This document shows, one piece after another, positions 9,535 to 18,904 of a stretch of 64,000 nucleotides of DNA; position 1 is the stretch's first letter, and each line of letters starts with the position of its first letter. The notes beneath the pieces were generated by a model that ran no database searches, had not been told where the DNA came from, and was given only the letters and a program-made list of their open reading frames with translations. Both the position numbers and the translations under genes were made by a program. Source of the DNA: Bacteroidales bacterium (lineage in GTDB: Bacteria > Bacteroidota > Bacteroidia > Bacteroidales > CAIWKO01); contig JALOBU010000012.1 in assembly GCA_023228145.1 (NCBI GenBank), positions 1 through 64,000 on the forward strand. Direction: 5' to 3'.

Positions 9535-10075
9535 CTAATGCAAGCTTCACTTAAACCCTATAATGCAAACATATCCTGATAAGAAAAGTATTCAAATTAT
9601 AGATGTGATCGTGCTGAAATTCAAGTAATTTCTGGTTTATATTTAAAAAGTCAAAACTTATTGAGTAAATAATGTTAGAATGTCAGAGATTTGCTGAATA
9701 TATATTACCTGAAAAAAATAAAAACCTTCACAAAAATGAATGAATTAATGTTTATAAATGATAGGGTAACTGTTTACAAGTCTTTTACGGCGGGTAGTCA
9801 CCTCGTCAATGTTTAATAGTAGTCATAGAATTGAAATTTCAACACCGGAAAAACTTCTAACCCGCTTCTTTGTTGAGCGAATTAATATAATTTTGTTCAA
9901 ACAAATGAACATATTAACTTGAGTTCGGGTTAAGAACATATTATCTTAATCCGTTAGGATTTAAATCTCACAGAAATATTTAAATCAGTAATGGGAAATT
10001 GTAAGATGATCCTATACTATTAAATCGCTGACTGGGGTAGGCGGGGAAGAAACAGACATAAATTAACATAGTTAA

Positions 10076-10124
10076 GTAAAATTTACTAAATAAAACATTG
10101 TTTTTTTGGTAAAAATTACTAAAT
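10076..10124 (+). repeat. Two operator-like direct repeats with dyad symmetry
   Basis: GTAAAATTTACTAAAT at 10076-10091 and GTAAAAATTACTAAAT at 10109-10124 differ at one base of 16. Each begins with a short palindrome (GTAAAATTTAC and GTAAAAATTAC). The second copy covers the spacer and part of the -7 box of the promoter for the ATPase gene, so it is well placed as a repressor site. Confidence 0.65.
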
Positions 10125-10127
10125 TTG
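10098..10127 (+). promoter_or_regulatory. Bacteroidota-type promoter for DUF4143 gene
   Basis: A TTG at 10098-10100 lies 19 bp before TAAATTTG at 10120-10127, matching the Bacteroidota sigma factor consensus (TTTG / TAnnTTTG). The ATG at 10132 is only four bases past the -7 box. Transcription would therefore start at or just inside the start codon, giving a leaderless or nearly leaderless message. Confidence 0.6.
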
Positions 10128-10131
10128 CAAA

Positions 10132-11406
10132 ATGAAAGAAATAATCAAAAACATAATACTTGAAAGCCAAAATACCGAACTTCCGGTAATAATGGAGCGC
10201 AACATACAAATACTCGCAAATCAAAATATTATAATCAGCCTGATAGGCGCCAGGCGAAGTGGAAAAACTTTTATTCTTTACCAAACTATAAAGAAATTAT
10301 TAGAAAGCGGAGTTTCAAACAAAAATATATTATTAATAAATTTTGAAGATGAACGATTAAATATTAAATCAGAAAATTTAGATTTTATAATACAAGCTTA
10401 CCAGGAATTATATCCTGAAATAAAAATTAAAGACACCTATCTTTTCTTTGATGAAATCCAAAACATCAGCGGGTGGGAAAAGTTTATAAGGAGAATTTTT
10501 GATACAAAAACACGTAATATTTACCTGACAGGTTCAAATTCAAAACTTCTAAGCAGTGAGATTGCAACAGAACTTCGCGGACGCACTATCACATATACGG
10601 TTTTTCCTCTGAATTTTAAAGAATTTTTGAAGTTTAATAATACTCAACCCCTTTTGTATCCTCAAAAAAACAAAAGTAAGATTATTAATTTGGCAAATAA
10701 ATATTTAACTGAAGGTTCATTTCCTGAATCCCTGAATTTTGATGGAATTATAAAAAACAAACTTTTACAACAGTATTTTAATGTAATGATTTTTAGAGAT
10801 ATCGTTGAAAGGTATCATGTTAGTAATATTGAAACATTAAAGTTTTTTGTTAAAAAAATATTTGCAAACGTAACCAAACCTCTATCAATAAACAAAATTT
10901 ATCATGAGCTCAGGTCATTGGGGTATTCCATTAGCAATAAATATTTATACGAGTTTTTAGATTATTGTAATTCTGTTTTTTTAATTCAAAACATTAATAA
11001 ATTCAATTATTCCGAAATAAAGCAGGAAAAAAGTGACAAAAAAACATATGTGATTGATAATGGATTAATCAGGGCCATTGAGTTTTCGGTTTCGCAAAAC
11101 ATGGGAAAACTATTTGAGAATATGGTGGCCATGGAATTCATAAAGAACAACAAGAATATTTTCTATTTTAAAAATAATTTTGAATGTGATTTTATTGTAG
11201 AAGATAATCATATCTATTTACCTGTTCAGGCTTCTTTTACATTTGCAGACAATGAAACAAAAAACCGTGAGATCAGAGCTTTAATTGAAGCCTGTAACTA
11301 TATTAATTCGAATAATGGAACAATAATAACATTTGATACAGAAGAAAATTTAGTTTATGACGGGATTAAAGTTGCTATTGTGCCTTTTTATAAGTATTTT
11401 TTATAA
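10132..11406 (+). CDS. AAA ATPase with DUF4143 domain
   Basis: 424 residues. An AAA_14-type P-loop domain comes first: Walker A GARRSGKT at 39-46, Walker B YLFFDEIQ around 103-110, and sensor LTGSNSKLLSSE with an arginine in LRGR. A winged-helix-like region follows. Last is a DUF4143 nuclease-like fold with FENMVAMEF, FYFKNNFECDFIV (the D of a PD-(D/E)XK-like core) and LPVQASFTF. The family is widespread in Bacteroidota, often as mobile single genes, and its function is not established. It interrupts the glycosyltransferase run and has its own promoter with repeated sites. It could be toxin- or defence-related, but there is no direct evidence. Confidence 0.9.
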   Translation: MKEIIKNIILESQNTELPVIMERNIQILANQNIIISLIGARRSGKTFILYQTIKKLLESGVSNKNILLINFEDERLNIKSENLDFIIQAYQELYPEIKIKDTYLFFDEIQNISGWEKFIRRIFDTKTRNIYLTGSNSKLLSSEIATELRGRTITYTVFPLNFKEFLKFNNTQPLLYPQKNKSKIINLANKYLTEGSFPESLNFDGIIKNKLLQQYFNVMIFRDIVERYHVSNIETLKFFVKKIFANVTKPLSINKIYHELRSLGYSISNKYLYEFLDYCNSVFLIQNINKFNYSEIKQEKSDKKTYVIDNGLIRAIEFSVSQNMGKLFENMVAMEFIKNNKNIFYFKNNFECDFIVEDNHIYLPVQASFTFADNETKNREIRALIEACNYINSNNGTIITFDTEENLVYDGIKVAIVPFYKYFL

Positions 11407-11410
11407 TGAG

Positions 11411-12571
11411 ATGAAAATCCTTCACATCATACCTTCATTGCGTAAAGGGGGGGCCGAACGGCTCGCTCTGGATATGTGTAACGGACTGGCGGAGGTTTCG
11501 GGAATAGTTGTTAAACTGATCTGTTTTTCAGACAGCAATGACTATCAAGACCTTTCGGCTCATCAACAGGTCGAAGTTATTCCGTCGGGTATCAGTTTGT
11601 CATTGTACAAAAAAAACAAATTCAGAATTCAGGAACTACAAGGTGAAATTGAGAAATATGCCCCTGATGTTATTCACACCCATTTGTTTGAAGCGGAAAT
11701 TATCAGTCGTTGTGTTCATTATCCCCGTGCTGTATGGTTTTCGCATTGCCATGACAACATGGTGCAATTTGAGAGTTTTTCATGGAAAACCTTGTTTAGC
11801 AAAAAAAGGCTGACCAATTTCTATGAAAAAAAATTCTTACTGAACCGTTATAAAGCCAACGGAGGAACACATTTTATTGCGATCTCTGAGGATGCCAGAA
11901 AATATTTTGAAAAAACAGCCCCTGAATATCCGCTTACCTTATTGAACAATGCTGTAGATTATAAAAAATTTTACAGAAAAAAAGAGATAACAGATGGCGG
12001 CGGTAGTTTAAGACTGCTTAATATCGGTTCTTTTGTATCCAAAAAAAATCAGGCCTTTCTGCTGGATGTTTGCCGTGTGCTTGTGCAAAAAAAAATCGAT
12101 TTTGAGCTTCATCTTCTTGGGGATGGGGAAAATCGCAAAGCTCTGGAAGAAAAAGCAAAAACCATGAGACTGGAAGGTCGGATTTTTTTTCATGGCAATG
12201 TGGATAATGTCGAGGAATTTCTGTGGAATTCGGATATATACCTGCACAGCGCCACATACGAACCGTTCGGATTGGTATTACTTGAAGCCATGGCAGCAGG
12301 GCTGCCGGTGGTTACTCTTGATGGCCGTGGCAACCGCGATGTGATGGAACAGGGGAAAAACGGGTATATGCTTTTTGAACCAAATGCAGAGGCGTTTGCC
12401 GAAAAAATTACAGAACTATGGAGGGATAAAGAGAAATACCGTGAAATTTCAAGATATGCGCAGATGCATGCTCAAAAATTTGATATAAAACAATATGTGA
12501 CACGCTTGCTGGAAATTTACCGAAAAGATGATGGAAATAGTGGAAAAAAAACGCATGAGCGAAAAAAATAG
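11411..12571 (+). CDS. GT4 family glycosyltransferase
   Basis: About 386 residues, GT-B fold. The N-terminal acceptor domain starts MKILHIIPSLRKGGAERLAL, with the typical GGAE. DVIHTHLFEAE follows. The C-terminal donor domain has LLNIGSFVSKKNQ, LHLLGDGENR and YEPFGLVLLEAMAAGLPVV, the E-x7-E nucleotide-sugar motif. I start it at the ATG at 11411, where the N-terminal motif begins; the open frame extends upstream into the ATPase gene. It retains donor configuration, is cytosolic and acts in repeat-unit assembly. The sugar is unknown. Confidence 0.92.
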   Translation: MKILHIIPSLRKGGAERLALDMCNGLAEVSGIVVKLICFSDSNDYQDLSAHQQVEVIPSGISLSLYKKNKFRIQELQGEIEKYAPDVIHTHLFEAEIISRCVHYPRAVWFSHCHDNMVQFESFSWKTLFSKKRLTNFYEKKFLLNRYKANGGTHFIAISEDARKYFEKTAPEYPLTLLNNAVDYKKFYRKKEITDGGGSLRLLNIGSFVSKKNQAFLLDVCRVLVQKKIDFELHLLGDGENRKALEEKAKTMRLEGRIFFHGNVDNVEEFLWNSDIYLHSATYEPFGLVLLEAMAAGLPVVTLDGRGNRDVMEQGKNGYMLFEPNAEAFAEKITELWRDKEKYREISRYAQMHAQKFDIKQYVTRLLEIYRKDDGNSGKKTHERKK

Positions 12572-12615
12572 TTGGAAAACAATATGGAAAAAATCAGAAA
12601 ACATTCGGAAAAATA

Positions 12616-13854
12616 ATGAAAAAGCCCTTATTAATACTCCTTACCGATGCCTATCCTGTCATCCTCTACGAACTTTTTATCGAAGATGAAATCAGAGTAA
12701 TTGCCCCACATTTTGATAAAATCATCTTTATGACCGAAAACCAGAAGGAGTCAGAAATTCAACCGTATATCCCGGCAAATTCCGTTACGTGTAAATACGA
12801 CACCAGCCCCACATTACTTAATAAGTTTCAGGCGCTGAAATACCTGTGTTACGGTTTTTTTTATAAGGAATTGTTGTTTGCTTTAAAGAAGCTTCATAAA
12901 AAACAGTTTAAAACTGTTTTGAAGATCATGTTTATGGAACTGGCCAGAGCGCAAAGAACAATTGGAGAATTAAAGCATCTTTTACAGGAAAATAAAGGGC
13001 TGTACACACAAATTTATTTATATTCGTACTGGCACAACCACAAGGCGCTTGCCCTGGCCCTGCTCAGGAAAAAAGACAAAGAAAAAATCTGTTTTGCCCG
13101 TGCACACGGCTGGGATGTCTTTGCCGGCCGGCACGCGATACCCTACCTGCCTTTCAAGACCTTTATACTGAAAAATCTCGATTGCACCTATTCCATTTCC
13201 GAAACCGGTAAAAAAGAATTCGAAAAGAATTATGGTAATGATATTCGTTCAAAGGTCAGGGTTTCAAGGCTGGGAAAGTTTAACGACCGGCAGCCGGTGT
13301 TCCGGGTTAATGATAACGGGTATTTGCTTTTCAGTTGCAGCGAATTATTGCCGGTAAAAAGAGTCCATCTTATCATAGAACTTATTTCGAAACTGCCCCT
13401 GACAAACATCAGATGGATACATTATGGCGAGGGGCCTTTGAGGAAAGAACTCGAAGCCCTGGCCGCAGAATTGCTGCCTCATGTCTCCTATGAATTAAGG
13501 GGTGTTGTCCCCAATAAGGAGATACTGGATTTTTATCAGACCAACCCGGTGGATTTATTCATCAATTTGAGCGAATCTGAGGGGATCCCGGTCAGTATTA
13601 TGGAATCCCTGTCTTCAGGAGTCCCCGTTTTGGCTACAGATGTGGGCGGAACATCAGAAGCTGTTCATGCTGAACATGGTTTTTTAATAGAAAAAAATTT
13701 TGATATGAATCAGGTGGCGGAAATAATTACGAAATATTTGCTCAGCCCCAGGGAAATAAAACTAAATTATAAACAAAATGCTTACAGCTTCTGGCAGGAG
13801 CATTTTGAAGCTACAAAAAATTATTCGGAGTTTCTCCGCATGATAATACGATAA
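12616..13854 (+). CDS. GT4-like glycosyltransferase (GT-B fold)
   Basis: 412 residues. The N-terminal half is unusual, with YLYSYWHNHKAL and CFARAHGWDVF, a pattern seen in colanic-acid-type (WcaK/WcaL-like) transferases. The C-terminal half is a clear GT4 donor domain: LLFSCSELLPVKRVHLI, WIHYGEGPLRKELE and NLSESEGIPVSIMESLSSG, holding the ExxxxxxxE motif. It follows the previous GT by 44 bases and is probably in the same transcript. Substrates are not predictable. Confidence 0.9.
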   Translation: MKKPLLILLTDAYPVILYELFIEDEIRVIAPHFDKIIFMTENQKESEIQPYIPANSVTCKYDTSPTLLNKFQALKYLCYGFFYKELLFALKKLHKKQFKTVLKIMFMELARAQRTIGELKHLLQENKGLYTQIYLYSYWHNHKALALALLRKKDKEKICFARAHGWDVFAGRHAIPYLPFKTFILKNLDCTYSISETGKKEFEKNYGNDIRSKVRVSRLGKFNDRQPVFRVNDNGYLLFSCSELLPVKRVHLIIELISKLPLTNIRWIHYGEGPLRKELEALAAELLPHVSYELRGVVPNKEILDFYQTNPVDLFINLSESEGIPVSIMESLSSGVPVLATDVGGTSEAVHAEHGFLIEKNFDMNQVAEIITKYLLSPREIKLNYKQNAYSFWQEHFEATKNYSEFLRMIIR

Positions 13855-13968
13855 TATGTTTTTGATGAAACACCAGAATATTTTTGAATTTCAATATTGG
13901 AATAATTATTCATACTCGCAATTAATATTGCACAAAAAAATGTATTAAATTATTAATAACCGTTTATA

Positions 13969-15015
13969 ATGAAAATAGAATATTGTTTGGAAAAAAATAA
14001 CCCGGAACTATTAAGTTTTATGAAAGAAACACTGAGGCCTTTCTTTACATCAGAAATTCTGGAATGGCAATATTATTCAAATGCAGATAGTTTTTTAATG
14101 ACACTGAAATGTGATAATGCCATAAAAGGGACGCAGGGAATGTTGTTTCATGAACTTCTCTTATCGGATAACGCTACTGTTGTTGATTCATCTAAAAGTG
14201 AAACCACTTATGTTTCTGCAGAATTCCGGGGTAAAGGAATGTTTGAGGAATTATATAAACGATGTATAGATAAGACAATCTTGTCCGGACATAAATTTAT
14301 ATGGGGCTTCACGGGAATACCGAATGTCCTTAAAAAAAAATTAGGATTTCATATTGAAGAAGAAATCATTTATGAGGCAAAAATTGTAATAGGTGTTGCT
14401 AAAATAAAGACGATACGCATAAGTGAAATTTTATCTTACGCAAAAAATCTTTTCGGTTTTATAAATGTCAGAATAAAAATCTTACATTTTTCTGATAAAA
14501 AGAAATTGAACGTAAAAGATTATGATAATTTAAGCAAAATCATGCCCTGTATTCATCAGGAAATAAAAAACGGAGCTAAAGATATTTGTTTAAATTATTC
14601 TGAAAATTATTGTGATTGGAGAATGGACCGTCACCCTGTATTAAAGTATAAATTATTATTGTTTACGGATGAATCTGATAAAAAAGTTGCTTATGTGATT
14701 TATGCGGTAAAAAACAACGCCATGATGATCAGTTCATTAAACTTCACCGATAGAGTATTTTTTAATGCTGTTTTTTGTAAAATAATCGATATGGCAAGGA
14801 AATTAAAGCTGAAAAATGTCAATTATTTTGGGAATATAAATAATAAAACTAATGCTATAATATTTGAACATTTTTGCAAATATGGCGGGAAAAAGTATCT
14901 GAATAAAGGGATGAGTTTTGTTTTGAAATCTAATTCCTTAGAAGATGAGGTTCAGTATAAGAATAGTGACAATTGGTTTATAAACGGTTTGTGGACTGAA
15001 GGCTTTACTTATTAA
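13969..15015 (+). CDS. GNAT-fold acyltransferase-like protein
   Basis: 348 residues. The N-terminal half looks like a GNAT domain: SSKSETTYVSAEFRGKGMFEELYKRC is the beta4-loop-alpha3 acyl-CoA pyrophosphate site (consensus R/QxxGxG/A, here RGKGMF). WGFTGIPNVLKKKLGF follows, the usual 'surpassing a neighbour' end of the domain. The second half (about 200-345) resembles the C-terminal domain of double-GNAT proteins. A distant relative lies at 20811. Such proteins in glycan loci are usually assumed to N-acylate amino sugars; the acyl group and acceptor are unknown. Confidence 0.75.
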   Translation: MKIEYCLEKNNPELLSFMKETLRPFFTSEILEWQYYSNADSFLMTLKCDNAIKGTQGMLFHELLLSDNATVVDSSKSETTYVSAEFRGKGMFEELYKRCIDKTILSGHKFIWGFTGIPNVLKKKLGFHIEEEIIYEAKIVIGVAKIKTIRISEILSYAKNLFGFINVRIKILHFSDKKKLNVKDYDNLSKIMPCIHQEIKNGAKDICLNYSENYCDWRMDRHPVLKYKLLLFTDESDKKVAYVIYAVKNNAMMISSLNFTDRVFFNAVFCKIIDMARKLKLKNVNYFGNINNKTNAIIFEHFCKYGGKKYLNKGMSFVLKSNSLEDEVQYKNSDNWFINGLWTEGFTY

Positions 15016-15037
15016 ACGATGGGTATTGCCGGCTTTA

Positions 15038-16090
15038 TCAGCCGTCATCAAGATCTTCATAAAATTTGCTTTTAATATTATTTTCTTTCCACCATTTAAA
15101 AATTTTTTCTCCCGAAGTAAGCCAAGCGCCTTTTGATTGGCAATAATCCAAAATTTTTAAATACAAATGAAGGTTCTCTTTAAAAAAATAAGTGTTATGC
15201 CATAACAAGCAAAAAACACCGCATGTTTGTTCAACTTTGTCAATCAAACTTTTAGCCACTTTCCAGGAATTTTCAAAATCAAGCTGCATGTACCTGTCTA
15301 ACGTACAATCCATAAGGGTTAGCGGAATTTCAATAATATCTATATATTCTTGCCTGAGTACGTTATATGGGTTGAAAGGATGACACATGCCGTTCCGGAA
15401 TCCTGTTGCATCATTAAATCCATACGACACATCATATTTGAATCCGGCCTTACACTGGACTTCCCATGTATCCGGATTCCTGAATTTGAGAAAATGGTTT
15501 CTGATACCGATAACTTCGCTTTGAATGATGTCTTCTAATTTTCGTTTTTCCTGTGACAGTTTTTTCAGATCATTAAAAGCAAGGTGTCCGGCGTGTAACC
15601 CGATTTCAGAATCATTTTCTTTAATTGCTTTAAATACATTTTTGACATCATCAAGGTCATAGTTAAAATCAATTTCCTTTTTACCAAGAGCCAGGAAGAA
15701 AAAAGTGGAATTGGCATCGTAACTTTTTTCAATTTCCAACAAGTTCCGAATGTTATAATATGGGTTGTTTCGTTTGTTAAAAAGAGGTGATAAGGTTGAT
15801 GAAAGTTTTAGAATACTTCCCTTTGAAATATCTCTTAACGCTTGCTTTAACAGGTCTTTGTTCATTGAAAAAAGCTGATCAATATCATGGGTGATACAAA
15901 CGGCAAATTTTTTATTATCCGGATATTTAATATTTATTTTTCCGGATTTAAATAAAAATTCAGAAACGTATGGATTTACTGTATTGGCGTAAGATAAAGC
16001 ATGTGTGCTGCGCTGATGTATATCCGTGATCTCCGGTTTGTATTCATCTTGTCGTATAAATAATTGTTGATGGTTTACACATGATCCCAT
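15038..16090 (-). CDS. NodB-type polysaccharide deacetylase-like protein
   Basis: 350 residues on the minus strand. The central FAVCITHDIDQLF is the first NodB motif in a variant form (THDxD rather than TFDD). STFFFLALG, SEIGLHAGHLAF (the HxxxH-like second motif, here reduced), GIRNHFLKF (the R of motif 3) and LLWHNTYF (the histidine of motif 5) follow. The family removes N-acetyl groups from sugars using a metal. It has no signal peptide, so it probably acts on a cytosolic lipid-linked or nucleotide sugar. It is convergent with the GNAT gene (22 bases between stops) and opposite in strand to its neighbours. Confidence 0.8.
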   Translation of the reverse strand: MGSCVNHQQLFIRQDEYKPEITDIHQRSTHALSYANTVNPYVSEFLFKSGKINIKYPDNKKFAVCITHDIDQLFSMNKDLLKQALRDISKGSILKLSSTLSPLFNKRNNPYYNIRNLLEIEKSYDANSTFFFLALGKKEIDFNYDLDDVKNVFKAIKENDSEIGLHAGHLAFNDLKKLSQEKRKLEDIIQSEVIGIRNHFLKFRNPDTWEVQCKAGFKYDVSYGFNDATGFRNGMCHPFNPYNVLRQEYIDIIEIPLTLMDCTLDRYMQLDFENSWKVAKSLIDKVEQTCGVFCLLWHNTYFFKENLHLYLKILDYCQSKGAWLTSGEKIFKWWKENNIKSKFYEDLDDG

Positions 16091-16412
16091 ATAGCTGATG
16101 ATTTATTACAAATTTACATTTAATTGAAAAAGTTTCAATAAAAAAGTCAGGATTTGCTGTACGTTTTTATTGCTGGTTTTAATTACAGGCCATAAAACAC
16201 ATAATTTCATTGAAGAGCTTTTTTCTGCCTGCATCCGGAATTGTTCTGCTGACTACATTGACGAAAAGGCTTACCTGTAAGTAAAAAGTAGTACCTTTGA
16301 ATAATTTTTCAGATAACTTATTAATAATTAAACAACAGTAAGTGCTTTCTTTTATATCAAATGGTATTCTTTGCGATACATTTAACACGAAAACATTTCT
16401 GGAATTTGAAAA
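16091..16412. other. Divergent intergenic region with promoter
   Basis: This 322-bp region lies between divergently transcribed deacetylase-like genes. No coding frame is supported. It holds a TACCTTTG box on the plus strand, listed separately. The rest is AT-rich and without clear repeats. Confidence 0.5.
16292..16299 (+). promoter_or_regulatory. Putative -7 box TACCTTTG
   Basis: TACCTTTG matches the Bacteroidota -7 consensus. The sequence about 19-20 bp upstream is TTA rather than TTG, so the -33 match is weak. If used, it would give a leader of roughly 105 bases for the gene at 16413. Confidence 0.4.
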
Positions 16413-17447
16413 ATGAAAAAGAATATTTTGCTTACGTTTGATTATGAATTGTTTCTTGGAAAAAGAAGTGGTACGGTTGATAATTGCCTTATCAGGCCAA
16501 CGCAAAGGGTACTGGAAATTTTATCACAAAATCAGGCTAAAGCAATATTCTTTATTGATACAGCCTATTTGTACAGGTTGGAAGAAATCAGCAAATCGAA
16601 TTCGATTGCAGAAAACGACCTAAAAAAAATAACCCAGCAACTTGTTGATATTGCCCGAAACGGGCATTATCTCTTTCACCACATTCATCCTCATTGGATA
16701 GATGCAAGGTTTGACGAAACGATGAATCAGTGGAATCTGTCCAATACAGAACATTTTGCTCTTAACTTGCTGGATGAATCTGAAAGAGATTTTTTATTTA
16801 GGTATTCTGATAATTTCCTCACTGGAATAATCAACAAGGCAGAGTCAGCAAATAAATGCAATGGATTTCGGGCTGGCGGGATATTTATTGAGCCATTTAG
16901 TTGTTTTAAACCCTGGTTCGAAAAGTATGGGATAACCTTTGAGTTTAGTGCTGTGCCCGGAAATAAAATGGATGGGGAGAAATGTAATTATGATTTTACC
17001 CAATGTCCCTCAGATCGTTTCTATAAATTTAATGACAAGGTTTCCTGCGAGGATGCTAACGGAAAATTTGTAGAATTTCCAATATCCAAAATAAGAATAA
17101 GCGGCATTACCAAAATTGTAAATTCAATTTACTTTAGAATGAACAAAAAAATGTCGAGACATCTTCCTTTTGGAGATGGCTTATTCGTTAGTCATGTCGA
17201 TGGCTTAACACCATCCAAAAAAACAGTAAAAAACTATTTTATTTTTGAAACGGATATGAGCATTGAATTTCTTAACCCTGCTGTACTTCCTGTATTTAAA
17301 GACGCAATAAAGCAAAGACGCTTCCTGCATTTTATTTCTCATCCCAAACTGATCTCAGAAGTTGGTTTGTATTCTATGAATAAATTGTTAAAATTTTGTA
17401 ATAAAAATTTTGTTTGTGAGTACGATTTTATGAAATTTATACCATGA
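16413..17447 (+). CDS. WbmS-like polysaccharide deacetylase family protein
   Basis: 344 residues. It begins KKNILLTFDYELFLGKRSG, the variant NodB motif FDYE of the WbmS-like group from O-antigen loci. AIFFIDTAYLYRL, then HHIHPHWIDA (about 92-101, the metal-histidine motif) and GFRAGGIFIEPF (the arginine motif) follow. Near the end, LHFISHPKLIS supplies the last His. Members are thought to deacetylate or otherwise process a sugar N-acyl group during O-antigen synthesis. There is no signal peptide. It sits 10 bases before a GT gene. Confidence 0.78.
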   Translation: MKKNILLTFDYELFLGKRSGTVDNCLIRPTQRVLEILSQNQAKAIFFIDTAYLYRLEEISKSNSIAENDLKKITQQLVDIARNGHYLFHHIHPHWIDARFDETMNQWNLSNTEHFALNLLDESERDFLFRYSDNFLTGIINKAESANKCNGFRAGGIFIEPFSCFKPWFEKYGITFEFSAVPGNKMDGEKCNYDFTQCPSDRFYKFNDKVSCEDANGKFVEFPISKIRISGITKIVNSIYFRMNKKMSRHLPFGDGLFVSHVDGLTPSKKTVKNYFIFETDMSIEFLNPAVLPVFKDAIKQRRFLHFISHPKLISEVGLYSMNKLLKFCNKNFVCEYDFMKFIP

Positions 17448-17457
17448 ACTTTGACGA

Positions 17458-18762
17458 ATGAAGAAAGTCCTGATCCTGTCATTTTTCTTTCCCCCTTCAC
17501 CTTTTACAGGCAGTCACCGGATTCACTCCTGGGCAAAATACCTGTCGCGTTTTGGCTGGTATCCTATCGTGGTTACCCGCCGCTGGGATATACCCGTTAA
17601 CGATTATAAAGATATGTCGGCCGATACGCCTCCGGAAATCATACATCAGAAATTCGAAAATTTTGAGGTTTTTTATCTGCCATACAAGGGAACGCTCAGA
17701 GACCGGCTGTATGCGCATTACGGCGACCAACGGATGGTTGTGCTGAGAAAAATTCTCTCTTTTTTTGAGCAGATAGTGCAGAATTTCGCTTTGTGGGTGG
17801 TTCCTTTTAAAAACCTGTATAAGTACTCCGGGAAACTTTTGGAATCCGATAAGGAAATTAAATGTATAATAACATCGGGACGCCCTTATGTGTTGTTTCA
17901 CTTTTGTCATAAGTTAAAGAAGAAATATAATATTCCGTGGATAGCCGACTATCGTGATGACTGGAATACCAGCCAGTGGCTAAGAAATATTCCCTTTAAA
18001 GACAAGGTTATTATGAAATTTGAAAGCAGAAGTGAAAAAAAATGGCTTTCAAATGCCGCATGTTTTACGACCATATCGCCGGCCTTTGTAAGTTTAATTT
18101 CCGGTTTTGTGAAAAAGAATGGCTACGTGGTTATGAACGGATTTGACCCTGAAGACTACAAGGATATTGTTCCGGCTGAAAACAGCAATGTATTTACCAT
18201 ACTGTTCAATGGTTCGCTATATGATACACAGCCGGTAGAGATTTTCATCAGTGCGTTTAGGGAATTTGTTCAGTCGCCCGACAAAAAAGGAAAAATAAAA
18301 CTAGTTTTTCTTGGTTTGAATTTTGAAAAAATACAGTCGGCCAGGGTTAGGAAACTTTTAGAAGGCCTGGAATCATTTTATGAAATCACCGACCGGTTTG
18401 AAAAAAGGAAAGCGCTCGAAATAATGTCCTCATCTCAACTGTTCCTGATGTTCTCGCATACCAATATAAAAGGGGTGACATCGAGCAAAATATTTGATTA
18501 CCTTGCTTTAGGAAAACCGATATTATTGTGTCCGTCCGATAATGAAATACTTGAGGAGATTGTTATCTCAACAAATTCGGGCTTTGTATGTAATAATGCG
18601 GACGAAATTCTTAAGGTGCTGAATCAACTGTACGACAGATATATCCTGACCAGCGATACTTCTTGTACAAGAGAAAACAATACTGTTGATTTTTATTCAA
18701 GAATTAATCAGACAAAAAAAATGGCCGAAATTATTAATAACGCAACATCGGAAATAGATTGA
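17458..18762 (+). CDS. GT4-like glycosyltransferase
   Basis: 434 residues, GT-B fold. The N-terminus MKKVLILSFFFPPSPFTGSH has the PPSxGGG-like loop of this group, followed by PWIADYRDDWNTSQW. The C-terminal domain contains TILFNGSLYDTQPVEIFI, FLMFSHTNIKGVTSSKIFDYLALGKPILL and the acid pair region of the donor site. The subfamily is common in Bacteroidota polysaccharide clusters. It starts 10 bases after the preceding gene, so the two are likely cotranscribed. Confidence 0.88.
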   Translation: MKKVLILSFFFPPSPFTGSHRIHSWAKYLSRFGWYPIVVTRRWDIPVNDYKDMSADTPPEIIHQKFENFEVFYLPYKGTLRDRLYAHYGDQRMVVLRKILSFFEQIVQNFALWVVPFKNLYKYSGKLLESDKEIKCIITSGRPYVLFHFCHKLKKKYNIPWIADYRDDWNTSQWLRNIPFKDKVIMKFESRSEKKWLSNAACFTTISPAFVSLISGFVKKNGYVVMNGFDPEDYKDIVPAENSNVFTILFNGSLYDTQPVEIFISAFREFVQSPDKKGKIKLVFLGLNFEKIQSARVRKLLEGLESFYEITDRFEKRKALEIMSSSQLFLMFSHTNIKGVTSSKIFDYLALGKPILLCPSDNEILEEIVISTNSGFVCNNADEILKVLNQLYDRYILTSDTSCTRENNTVDFYSRINQTKKMAEIINNATSEID

Positions 18763-18904
18763 TTATTTCAAAATAATTTTCCGACAATGCTGTACTGAAA
18801 TATTGTGAGGACTGTTTACCATAAAGAATATTTTAAAAAGACAAAAAATGAAATCTGGGAAACAAAGGTGTTGTTATATTTTATAATATTGTAAAAAAAT
18901 TTTC

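Larger units (their letters stand above)
9535..10131. other. 597-bp intergenic region before DUF4143 gene
   Basis: No coding frame with recognisable similarity was found. The stretch separates the polysaccharide genes from an inserted AAA ATPase gene and carries that gene's promoter and repeated operator-like sites at its right end, listed separately. An imperfect inverted pair (CTTCTAACCCG near 9854 and CGGGTTAAGAA near 9926) may be chance. It could be the flank of an old insertion. Confidence 0.5.

Noticed and set aside
16179..16505. Minus-strand frame in the gap before 16413
   Set aside because: It overlaps the start of a clear deacetylase-like gene, holds a promoter box and shows no motif.
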